Shown here one piece after another: positions 41,437-48,694 of a stretch of DNA of 64,000 nucleotides. The stretch's first letter is position 1. Each line of letters starts with the position of its first letter. The translations under genes and the position numbers were made by a program. Below the pieces are notes generated by a model that worked only from the letters and a program-made list of their open reading frames with translations, did not search any database and was not told the DNA's origin. The stretch is from Geomobilimonas luticola. GTDB taxonomy: Bacteria; Desulfobacterota; Desulfuromonadia; Geobacterales; Geobacteraceae. Location of the stretch: NCBI RefSeq assembly GCF_018476905.1, contig NZ_JAHCVK010000001.1:682001-746000 (forward strand). The letters are read 5' to 3'.

Positions 41437-42417
41437 TCAGAACTGGAGCAGCATTCCCCCCCAGGAAAGGCCTCCGCCGAAGCCCATCATGAGGACCCGT
41501 TGGCCCGGCTTGATGGTGCCGTTCTGCAGGTTTTCGTCGAGAGCGAGCCCCACGGATGCGGCGGCGGTGTTACCGTAGCGGTCCAGGTTGAGGAGGAAGC
41601 GCTCCTTGGGGATTCCCATCTTCTTGGAGATGAAGTCGATGATCCGCAGGTTGGCCTGGTGAGGGATGATATGGTCGAGCTGGTCGGGGGTTATGCCGGC
41701 CCGACCGGTAAGCTCCTCGATGATCTGGGGGATGACGTCGGTGGCGAAGACGAAGACGCTTTTCCCCGCCATCTTGAATGTATTCTCCCGTGCGGTTATG
41801 GTCTCGGCGGTGATCGGCTTGCGGGAGCCGGAGGAGGGGACCTGAATCAGTTCCCAGCCGTTGCCGTCGCTCTTGACGAGGCTTTGCAGAATCCCCTTCT
41901 TTTCCGGCGAGGCTCCCAGGATCATGGCGCCGGCGCCGTCGCCGAACAGGGGGCAGGTGGTCTTGTCCTGGAAATCGAGGATCTTCGAGTAGGTGTCGGC
42001 ACCGATGACGAGGACCTTCTTGTACTTGCCCGACCGCACGAAATTGTCCGCGGTCTCCACGGCGAAAACGAAGCTGCTACAGACGGCGTTCATGTCGAAG
42101 GCGAAGGCGTTCTTTGCGCCGATGTTTTTCTGCACCATGCAGGCGGTTGCGGGGAGGATCATGTCGGCGGTTGAGGTCCCGACGATGACGCAGTCAAGTT
42201 CTTCCGCGGAGATGGATGCGCGCTGCAGGGCCTGTCGGGCCGCGGCGGTAGCGAGGTCCGACGTCGCCTCGTGTTCGGCTGAAAAGCGCCGTTCGCGAAT
42301 CCCGGTACGGGAAAGTATCCAGTTGTCGGCATCTTCTACCAGGTAATTGAAGTGACTGTTGGGGACAATCCGTTCAGGGACTGCGCCGCCGGTCGATAGA
42401 ATGTGAGAATATACCAT
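41437..42417 (-). CDS. fabH: 3-oxoacyl-[ACP] synthase III (FabH)
   Basis: 326 residues from MVYSHILSTGGAVPE, with GAGGTAAG upstream. The catalytic triad is complete: DMNAVCSSF (Cys), IIPHQANLR (His) and NLDRYGNTAAAS (Asn). The enzyme starts fatty acid synthesis by condensing acetyl-CoA with malonyl-ACP. It is preceded by a 245-base gap of lower GC content that probably holds its promoter. The genome may carry another fabH near the plsX/fab cluster, so this copy could have a different primer preference. Confidence 0.92.
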   Translation of the reverse strand: MVYSHILSTGGAVPERIVPNSHFNYLVEDADNWILSRTGIRERRFSAEHEATSDLATAAARQALQRASISAEELDCVIVGTSTADMILPATACMVQKNIGAKNAFAFDMNAVCSSFVFAVETADNFVRSGKYKKVLVIGADTYSKILDFQDKTTCPLFGDGAGAMILGASPEKKGILQSLVKSDGNGWELIQVPSSGSRKPITAETITARENTFKMAGKSVFVFATDVIPQIIEELTGRAGITPDQLDHIIPHQANLRIIDFISKKMGIPKERFLLNLDRYGNTAAASVGLALDENLQNGTIKPGQRVLMMGFGGGLSWGGMLLQF

Positions 42418-42662
42418 GAACTTACCTCGATTCCCCGAATGCTCCAAGGTGCAATCTTTTCGTGGGTCAAATTTGGGGGTGGTTTTGCAAATATTGTTTT
42501 GCTGCATAGTGGTTGCGTGTCAAGCCAGTGCAACTTGGCTGGTGAAAGCCTCTCTCAGAAGGCTTCGTGGCACGTTGCGATACGTCGTTTCACTGACATC
42601 GTAATGGACTTTTATCGCACACCTGCAGCTTGTTTGTCAAAACAATATTCCGCAGGGTAGAA

Positions 42663-42995
42663 TTACCGCGTTGCGCTGTTGTCGCTACATTTTGCGAGGG
42701 CTGCATCGACAACGGCATAGAGCCAGAGACCAAAAAAGCTTGCCAACAGCAGCCGCGCCATTGGTGAATGTTGCCCCAGCTGCTCCATCACGCTGCCCGC
42801 ATCGATTCCGCTACGGCTTCCTGTAGCCAGCACCAGTTGTCCAACCCCTTGCAGGACAAGCCAGAGGGCGGCGAGGAGGAAAAAATTCACCAGGATGACG
42901 AGAATAATCCCTTTCCTGCGGTCTCCTTTGTAGAGCTGACCCAGTCCTGGCAGAACAAAAGCGGACAGGAGCGCTGCCTTGATGTTCACCTGCAT
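42663..42995 (-). CDS. Small TM2-like membrane protein
   Basis: 110 residues from MQVNIKAALLSAFVLPG. The motif FVLPGLGQLYKGDRRKGI is typical of TM2/DUF5683-type small membrane proteins, followed by a long hydrophobic helix, a loop and a C-terminal helix (MARLLLASFFGLWLYAVVDA). The longer open frame to 43253 overlaps the opposite promoter and is not coding. Function unknown. Confidence 0.75.
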   Translation of the reverse strand: MQVNIKAALLSAFVLPGLGQLYKGDRRKGIILVILVNFFLLAALWLVLQGVGQLVLATGSRSGIDAGSVMEQLGQHSPMARLLLASFFGLWLYAVVDAALAKCSDNSATR

Positions 42996-43101
42996 AATTG
43001 CACGCCCCGTATCATTTCTTGTCAGTCCTTCCCGCGTGCAATCGCCGGTGTGGGTAAAACATGCACGGTTAAGGGCTGTGTGCCATGTGGAAATATAAAT
43101 G

Positions 43102-43130
43102 TTGTCGTTGATGCAAATTTTTTGTAATAA
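43102..43130 (+). promoter_or_regulatory. Putative promoter of the HEAT-repeat gene
   Basis: TTGTCG, 17 bases, TAATAA. The predicted start point is at about 43137 and the ATG is at 43141, so the transcript would have almost no 5' leader. There is no Shine-Dalgarno sequence before the ATG. Confidence 0.45.
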
Positions 43131-43140
43131 TGCCCTTGCT

Positions 43141-43722
43141 ATGGAAACGGTGACGACGGCAAAACGGCGAACAGCCCTGACAGCTCTATTGAAAGACTCC
43201 GAGGAAGAGGTCCGTCTCGCGGCAGCACACGCTCTGGAGCAGCTGGAAGGCATCGGCAGTCTGGAGGAAGTGCTCGATCTTCTGAAAAAGGGAGATCATG
43301 CCACCAGGATCAAGGCCATCTACGCATTGGGGCGGATCGGCGGGGAGAAGGCGTTGCCAGCACTCCTTTACTGTATTGCCCGGCCCGAAGAGGATATCCG
43401 GGCGGCCGCCATAGAGGTCCTCGGCCGGCTCGGCCATCCCGGAGCCAAAGGGCCACTGTCGGAGAAACTCAAGGATCCGAGTCCCGCCCTTCAGTCCCAG
43501 GCCATTGCCGCTCTCGGCAATTTTCGGGACCCTTCGCTCATCCCGCTGCTGGTGCCCTTTCTCGATGCCGGCGACGGCCTGCTGGATGCCGAGGCGGCAC
43601 GCGCTCTCGGCAAAATCCGCGCCGCGGGCTGCGAAGAAAAAATCATCTCCCTGCTCCAGTCTCCCCATGCCGCCACCCGGCAGGCGGCCGCCCTCGCTCT
43701 GGGAGAACTCCCGGTCAGCTAA
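43141..43722 (+). CDS. HEAT-repeat (PBS lyase-type) protein
   Basis: 193 residues consisting of about six HEAT/PBS-lyase-like helical repeats of roughly 30 residues (AAAHALEQLEGIGS..., IKAIYALGRIGGEKAL, AAAIEVLGRLGHPGAK, SQAIAALGNFRDPSL, EAARALGKIRAAG, QAAALALGELP). It is a soluble scaffold with no enzymatic motif. Its stop overlaps by four bases the stop of the convergent HD-GYP gene. A larger HEAT protein is encoded beyond that, so the three genes may act together. Confidence 0.85.
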   Translation: METVTTAKRRTALTALLKDSEEEVRLAAAHALEQLEGIGSLEEVLDLLKKGDHATRIKAIYALGRIGGEKALPALLYCIARPEEDIRAAAIEVLGRLGHPGAKGPLSEKLKDPSPALQSQAIAALGNFRDPSLIPLLVPFLDAGDGLLDAEAARALGKIRAAGCEEKIISLLQSPHAATRQAAALALGELPVS

Positions 43723-45056
43723 AGATACCGTCCCACGTCGATGTTCTTCAGGAGCGGGTCAACCACCGTCACGATGCTGGCGTACCGGTTGCCCGCGTCG
43801 TTGACCAGTCGCAGCATGGGCGGTTCGGCCACCATTTCCCCCGCCGCATTGATCACTACCTTTATGATAGGCGCTTCCTGATTGGCCGGATTCGGCCTGA
43901 CGACGAGGGCAATCTCGTTGTTGTCGAGCCTTACCAGGGTGCCTACCGGATATTTTCCCATCATTTCCACAAACCGCTGTACCATGTTGCTGTCAAGATA
44001 ACTGCCGGCAAGGGTTCGCATCTGGTCCAGGGCGGCCTTCGGGTTGAGAGGGTTCTGGTAGACCCTGAGGGTGGTGATGGCGTCGTAGCAGTCGGCCACC
44101 GCAATGATCTCGCTCAATGTGTCGAAAGGAAGCTTGCGTGCCCATTCCGGATAGCCGAGCCGGTTGTTCCGTATATGATGACCCAGCACAGCCTGGGCGA
44201 TCTGGGGGCTTACCCCGTCCATTTCGCTGATGATTTTCGCCCCGAATTCGGGGTGCTTTTTCATTTCGTCGAATTCGGCGGCGGAGAGCTTGCCCGGTTT
44301 GTTGAGTATCTGCCTGTCCACCTGCGTCTTGCCGACGTCATGGAGAAAGCCGGCGATACCCGCTTCCTCGATGCCCGCCTGGTCGAACCCGAGTGAGGCG
44401 GTAAGGGACATGGCGAGAACCCCCACGTTGACACTGTGGTTGAAGGTGTAGTTGTCGTAATCCTTGATCATGGAAAGGCCGAGAAGGGTGGTAGGGTCTT
44501 GCATGGTGAGAGTGACGAGCTTCTTCACCACGCCGATCACCTTGCCGCCGCTGGGGATCCTCCCCATTTCTATGTCCTTTATGACGTCGCGGATTACGTC
44601 GAGGGCCTGTCCGTAGGTTTCGAGGGCCCCTCCCGCCTCTTCTTCGGCAACTTTCAGCTTGATGCTCGTTATCTGCCGCTCTTCGAGCTTCCTCGCCATT
44701 TCGGCCCCACACACGCCTTTCTGGGCCAGAAGGGATATGAGGAAACCCAGGTCCTCCCGCGATACACCACGACATATGGTGAGGCCGCTGATCTCCTTTT
44801 CCAGGAAGCGGTCCGCCAGTTCCGTCATTGCGGGGGAGGGCGTGACGAAAAGGTGCTCCTCCACGAAGAGGATACCATCGATGACTCCCATGCGAATTTC
44901 GGGACTGGTCGCTAGAATCCCCTGGCAGCCGGCGTAAATCTCCTGCAACGGCTGCATTATTGCCGGATGCCCCACCGGGTAGAGATGCAGCCCCTTGGTT
45001 GCGCCGGAAATGAGCGTGACCAGTCGCTGCGCGTTCTGTAGGGTAATGGTTCCCAT
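43719..45056 (-). CDS. HD-GYP domain phosphohydrolase (c-di-GMP-type)
   Basis: 445 residues. Residues 1-170 form an N-terminal module (SGATKGLHLYPVGHPAIMQP...; LFVEEHLFVTPSPAMTELADRFL) also found in the following HEAT protein. The HD-GYP core is HDVGKTQVDRQILNKPGKLS, HPEFGAKIIS and HHIRNNRLGYPEW, where RNNRLGYP replaces the usual HHERxDGxGYP. The metal residues are present. This class cleaves c-di-GMP or cGAMP-like dinucleotides. It lies 3 bases after the stop of the HEAT-repeat gene upstream on the same strand. Confidence 0.9.
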   Translation of the reverse strand: MGTITLQNAQRLVTLISGATKGLHLYPVGHPAIMQPLQEIYAGCQGILATSPEIRMGVIDGILFVEEHLFVTPSPAMTELADRFLEKEISGLTICRGVSREDLGFLISLLAQKGVCGAEMARKLEERQITSIKLKVAEEEAGGALETYGQALDVIRDVIKDIEMGRIPSGGKVIGVVKKLVTLTMQDPTTLLGLSMIKDYDNYTFNHSVNVGVLAMSLTASLGFDQAGIEEAGIAGFLHDVGKTQVDRQILNKPGKLSAAEFDEMKKHPEFGAKIISEMDGVSPQIAQAVLGHHIRNNRLGYPEWARKLPFDTLSEIIAVADCYDAITTLRVYQNPLNPKAALDQMRTLAGSYLDSNMVQRFVEMMGKYPVGTLVRLDNNEIALVVRPNPANQEAPIIKVVINAAGEMVAEPPMLRLVNDAGNRYASIVTVVDPLLKNIDVGRYL

Positions 45057-45059
45057 CCT

Positions 45060-46658
45060 CTACCCTGCCAGCCGTTCGATATTATCGACAGCTTCACCGC
45101 ATGCCCTGCCGAGACCACCGCCGGCGGACATCCGTGCTTTCAGGGCGGGAATGGCTGCTTCGTCGCCAAGTTGGCCCAGCGCTGCGGCTGCTGCAGTTTT
45201 GAGCTCTTGCCATCTGCTCCAGGCAAACCAGTGCCAGCTCTGCAGAAGTCCTGTGAGGTAGGGGGTTGCCCGTCGATCACCGATACGGCCGAGGGCTTGG
45301 ATAGCCTCCTTTTTAAGGGGAAGCGATTTCATGAACAGGTCCCGCTGGGCCACGATCCCTATGAGGGGCTGGACCGCAAGCTGGCTTTTCATGAGGCCGA
45401 GGGAAAGGATTGCCTGCTTTACAATGGTGATGTCGCGATCATCCAGCATGCCGATGATGGTGGATTCTGCCTCTTTGCCGCCGATGTTCAGGAGGGAGCG
45501 GATGGTTTCCTTCCTGACCCGGGGGTCGGCGTGACCGACGGCATGCTGCAGTTCCCCGACGCATTCTTGACTGCATATTTCGCCCAGGATGGCGACCATA
45601 TTTCTCACCACGTACCAGCGCTCATCCTGCAGGGCCGCCACCAAGGGAGGTATGGCTGCCGGTCCGATCTTGACGATGGCGGTTGCCAGCGCCTTTCTGG
45701 CAAGCAGGCTGCTGGCGATGCAGAGGCGCTGGACGAGGACGTACACGACCTTTGTCCCCAACTGCCGCAGGACCCGGTAAATCATCTCGCTGCTGGAGGG
45801 GTCACGCTGCTCCAGTTGCTGCAGAAGGAAGTCAGTGGCCGGCCCCGCCGTAACCTGCTCCAGGGAAAAACTTGCATATTCGCGCTGGATGGTGCTTTTC
45901 CCCTGATCGTCAGTCTGCTCCAGGAGCCCCTGCATTACCGGCAGAAGAGGGGCGAAATCCCCCGTTCCCTTGCAGGTTTCGGTTTTGCCGATAAGCGTCC
46001 GGGCTAACTGGAGATAACGGTTATCGTCCGATTCTTTTTTCATCAGTGACAGCAATTCGTTGAGGGAGTACTCCCTGGCTTCTTCCTGGGCCTCGGGAGG
46101 CGTGAGGTCTTCGCCCAGGGAACCGGCATCGCCTTCTTCCTCCGCCTCTTCCTGCACGGCTTCCAGTTCCTGCCGCTTCTGCCAGATCACGGAGAGGTCG
46201 ATCTCGTTGGGCCAAATGGTTGTGATGCCACGCTGTGACATGAGCTTTTCCATGCCGCCGGCGGCATGGACCTGCTGGTGGTCAAGGGCAAGCAGCAGGA
46301 GAAAGGACTGCAGGTCGGTATCGGTCAGGTCGGCCATGAACGTGAGATGCTGGATGCGCCGGATGAAGAGTTCCCGCGCCAGTGACTGGGCCATGGGGCT
46401 GACGTCGGGAAGGGGGTCGCCGGCATTGTTCACGAAACCCTTGCGGGAGACATGGAGCGTCAGTTCCTGGCCCGCCAGCAGGCGTGCCAGTGAACCATGG
46501 GCAGTGCCCAGGTTTTCCCCGCGGAGAGGATGCCCCGCCGGGTAGAAGCTGAGGGCCTTGAGGGCCTTGTGAAGGTCGGTGAGTGCTGTCCCGAGCAGGT
46601 GCGCGGCGTCGTCCTTCGGTTTTACCAGTCTGAGTGATGCATCTTTGGTCGTGGGCAT
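45060..46658 (-). CDS. HEAT-repeat protein with the same N-terminal module as the HD-GYP protein
   Basis: 532 residues from MPTTKDASLRLVKP; AAGGATC is 6 bases upstream and the longer open frame is not coding. Residues about 15-130 carry the shared module (KALKALSFYPAGHPL...SRKGFVNNAGDPLPDVSPMAQSLARELF). A glutamate-rich linker (EEAEEEGDAG) follows, then HEAT repeats (about residues 240-532, e.g. ALATAIVKIGPAAIPPLVAALQ cut by loops). The protein is cytoplasmic with no catalytic motif, so it likely links a signal-sensing module to other proteins. Stop lies 3 bases before the HD-GYP start. Confidence 0.85.
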   Translation of the reverse strand: MPTTKDASLRLVKPKDDAAHLLGTALTDLHKALKALSFYPAGHPLRGENLGTAHGSLARLLAGQELTLHVSRKGFVNNAGDPLPDVSPMAQSLARELFIRRIQHLTFMADLTDTDLQSFLLLLALDHQQVHAAGGMEKLMSQRGITTIWPNEIDLSVIWQKRQELEAVQEEAEEEGDAGSLGEDLTPPEAQEEAREYSLNELLSLMKKESDDNRYLQLARTLIGKTETCKGTGDFAPLLPVMQGLLEQTDDQGKSTIQREYASFSLEQVTAGPATDFLLQQLEQRDPSSSEMIYRVLRQLGTKVVYVLVQRLCIASSLLARKALATAIVKIGPAAIPPLVAALQDERWYVVRNMVAILGEICSQECVGELQHAVGHADPRVRKETIRSLLNIGGKEAESTIIGMLDDRDITIVKQAILSLGLMKSQLAVQPLIGIVAQRDLFMKSLPLKKEAIQALGRIGDRRATPYLTGLLQSWHWFAWSRWQELKTAAAAALGQLGDEAAIPALKARMSAGGGLGRACGEAVDNIERLAG

Positions 46659-46784
46659 AATTGATCCTTGGCTGATTTCAGCCGACAGGTGTTCCCCAGG
46701 ATAACAGGCGAATTTTATCGTAGTGGCGAAAACTTTGTCAAACTTTATGCATCGTTCCCGGGATTTTCTTGCCGTCTGCCGCTG

Positions 46785-46813
46785 TTGACAGGGGGGGGCA
46801 AAGGGGATACTAT
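46785..46813 (+). promoter_or_regulatory. radA promoter
   Basis: TTGACA, 17-base G-rich spacer, TACTAT: a near-consensus sigma-70 promoter with a predicted start about 20 bases before the TTG start codon. Confidence 0.7.
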
Positions 46814-46840
46814 CCGGACAAACATGGTAACGAGGCGCCC

Positions 46841-48190
46841 TTGAAGACGAAAACCCTGTATACCTGCCAAAAATGCGGCTATCAGTCGGCCAAATGGCTT
46901 GGCAAGTGCCCGGACTGCGGTTCATGGAACAGCCTGGCGGAAGAGATCGTCGGTCGTGACGGTACCGATACGACCGCGGGCGTTTCAGTACCTCCCGTTT
47001 CCATCAGCCAGGCGGGTGGCGAACCCGAGCGCCGCCATACCTGTGGTATCGCCGAATTCGACCGGGTTCTCGGCGGCGGACTGGTGGAAGGTTCGCTGGT
47101 CCTGGTGGGGGGTGATCCGGGGATCGGGAAGTCAACCCTGCTTCTCCAGGCCACCGACCATCTTGCCAGGTCTCTCGGCAGTGTCCTCTACGTCTCCGGA
47201 GAGGAATCCCCCCGGCAGATACGCATGCGCGGTGCCCGCATGAAGGTGCAGGCTCCGGAACTGCTCATTCTTGCGGAGACCATGCTGGAAAAAATCCTGA
47301 CCCAGGTCCACCGCGTGAAACCGGCGGTGCTGGTGGTCGATTCGATCCAGACGGTATTCACGTCCGCCCTGGAATCGGCCCCGGGGAGCGTGAGCCAGGT
47401 TCGCGAAGTGGCAGGCCGTCTCATGATGCTGGCCAAGGGGAGCGGCATCCCCGTCTTCATCGTCGGCCATGTAACCAAGGATGGCTCCATTGCAGGTCCC
47501 CGGGTGCTGGAGCACATGGTGGACACCGTCCTCTATTTCGAAGGGGATGCCGGCCACCCCTTCCGGATTTTGCGGGCGGTAAAGAACCGGTTTGGGTCCA
47601 CCAACGAGATCGGGGTGTTCGAGATGAAGGATGGTGGGCTGTGCGAGGTGAAGAACCCGTCCGAGCTGTTCCTTGCCGAGCGTCCCCTGGGGGTTTCAGG
47701 ATCGGTCGTGGTGGCGACGCTGGAGGGGAGCCGTCCCCTGCTCGTCGAACTGCAGGCCCTGGTAACCGCGTCATCCTTCGGTGTTCCCCGCCGGACCACC
47801 ATCGGCGTTGACCACAACCGGCTGGCGCTTCTCGTTGCCGTGCTGGAGAAGAAGGTGGGATTGAGTCTGGCGGGACAGGATATCTTTCTCAATGTTGCCG
47901 GAGGAGTCAGGCTGAACGAGCCGGCCGCCGACCTGGGGATGGTGGTGGCGGTCGCCTCAAGCCATCTGGACAAGACGGTAGAACCCCATACCATAATGCT
48001 TGGCGAGGTTGGCCTTGCGGGGGAGGTCCGGGGGATTACCCAGCCGGAGGTGCGGGCCAGGGAAGCCGCCAAGCTCGGCTTCAGCCGCTGTCTCATGCCT
48101 GCGGGGAACGTAAAGCAGGTGAAGGGGGTAAAGGGATTGGAGCTGGTCGGGGTGAAATCGGTCGAGGAGGCACTGGAAAAGCTCTTCTGA
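46841..48190 (+). CDS. radA: DNA repair protein RadA (Sms)
   Basis: 449 residues from a TTG start with GAGG 7 bases upstream; this gives the standard N-terminus KTKTLYTCQKCGYQSAKW. A four-cysteine zinc finger (CQKC...CPDC) comes first. The RecA-like core has Walker A GGDPGIGKST, the RadA signature KNRFGSTNE, then a Lon-like C-terminal domain (LNVAGGVRLNEPAADLGMVVA). RadA extends D-loops and migrates branches in recombination. Divergent from the HEAT-repeat gene. Confidence 0.96.
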   Translation: MKTKTLYTCQKCGYQSAKWLGKCPDCGSWNSLAEEIVGRDGTDTTAGVSVPPVSISQAGGEPERRHTCGIAEFDRVLGGGLVEGSLVLVGGDPGIGKSTLLLQATDHLARSLGSVLYVSGEESPRQIRMRGARMKVQAPELLILAETMLEKILTQVHRVKPAVLVVDSIQTVFTSALESAPGSVSQVREVAGRLMMLAKGSGIPVFIVGHVTKDGSIAGPRVLEHMVDTVLYFEGDAGHPFRILRAVKNRFGSTNEIGVFEMKDGGLCEVKNPSELFLAERPLGVSGSVVVATLEGSRPLLVELQALVTASSFGVPRRTTIGVDHNRLALLVAVLEKKVGLSLAGQDIFLNVAGGVRLNEPAADLGMVVAVASSHLDKTVEPHTIMLGEVGLAGEVRGITQPEVRAREAAKLGFSRCLMPAGNVKQVKGVKGLELVGVKSVEEALEKLF

Positions 48191-48212
48191 GGAGGCAATC
48201 CCCTCCCGTGCA

Positions 48213-48258
48213 GGAAAATTTTCCTTTACTTGACGAAGATATTTTCTTAATATTAAAA
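48213..48258 (+). promoter_or_regulatory. Control region of the dksA-type gene with a 12-bp palindrome
   Basis: GGAAAATTTTCC is a perfect palindrome at 48213-48224. It abuts TTTACT (48225-48230), and TAATAT at 48248-48253 is 17 bases further on, a fitting -35/-10 pair; TTGACG with TTAAAA is a near alternative. The palindrome could be an operator. Confidence 0.5.
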
Positions 48259-48285
48259 GGATTTATATACCTACGGAGAGCTTAT

Positions 48286-48642
48286 ATGGACGCAGAAAAA
48301 CTGGAATATTTCCGGGGCATACTGTTGGAAGAGATGCGCACCCTTCTGGGTGAGGCCGGCAAGACAGTATCGGAGATGACGGCGGACAACACCAATTTCC
48401 CCGATCCGAATGACCGGGCCACCCAGGAATCGGACCGCAATTTCGAGTTGCGTATCAGGGACCGGGAACGGAAGCTGATCAACAAGATCAGGGAGGCCCT
48501 GGAGCGGATCGATGAAGGTACTTTCGGTACCTGCGAGACGTGTGGCGAGGATATCAGCGAGGGAAGACTCAAGGCCCGGCCGGTAACGACTCTCTGCATC
48601 GATTGCAAGATCGAGGAAGAAAAGCGCGAAAAAGTGCCCTGA
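48286..48642 (+). CDS. DksA/TraR family RNA polymerase-binding protein
   Basis: 118 residues from MDAEKLEYFRGILL, with GGAGAG 7 bases upstream. A long coiled coil (EEMRTLLGEAGK...DRERKLINKIREALERID) is followed by a four-cysteine zinc finger (CETCGEDIS...CIDC). The coiled-coil tip has acidic residues (NFPDPNDRAT) consistent with DksA action in the RNA polymerase secondary channel, with ppGpp. A DksA-like role is very likely. Confidence 0.92.
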   Translation: MDAEKLEYFRGILLEEMRTLLGEAGKTVSEMTADNTNFPDPNDRATQESDRNFELRIRDRERKLINKIREALERIDEGTFGTCETCGEDISEGRLKARPVTTLCIDCKIEEEKREKVP

Positions 48643-48694
48643 AACGCCTCATTGCCGTGCCTTCCCCTCGCAGCGGGGCGCTTCCGGAGTACTC

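Noticed and set aside
42418-42662. Small plus-strand frames in the gap between fabH and the TM2-like gene
   Set aside because: Codon use is unlike that of the neighbours; the lower-GC interval fits a promoter region better.
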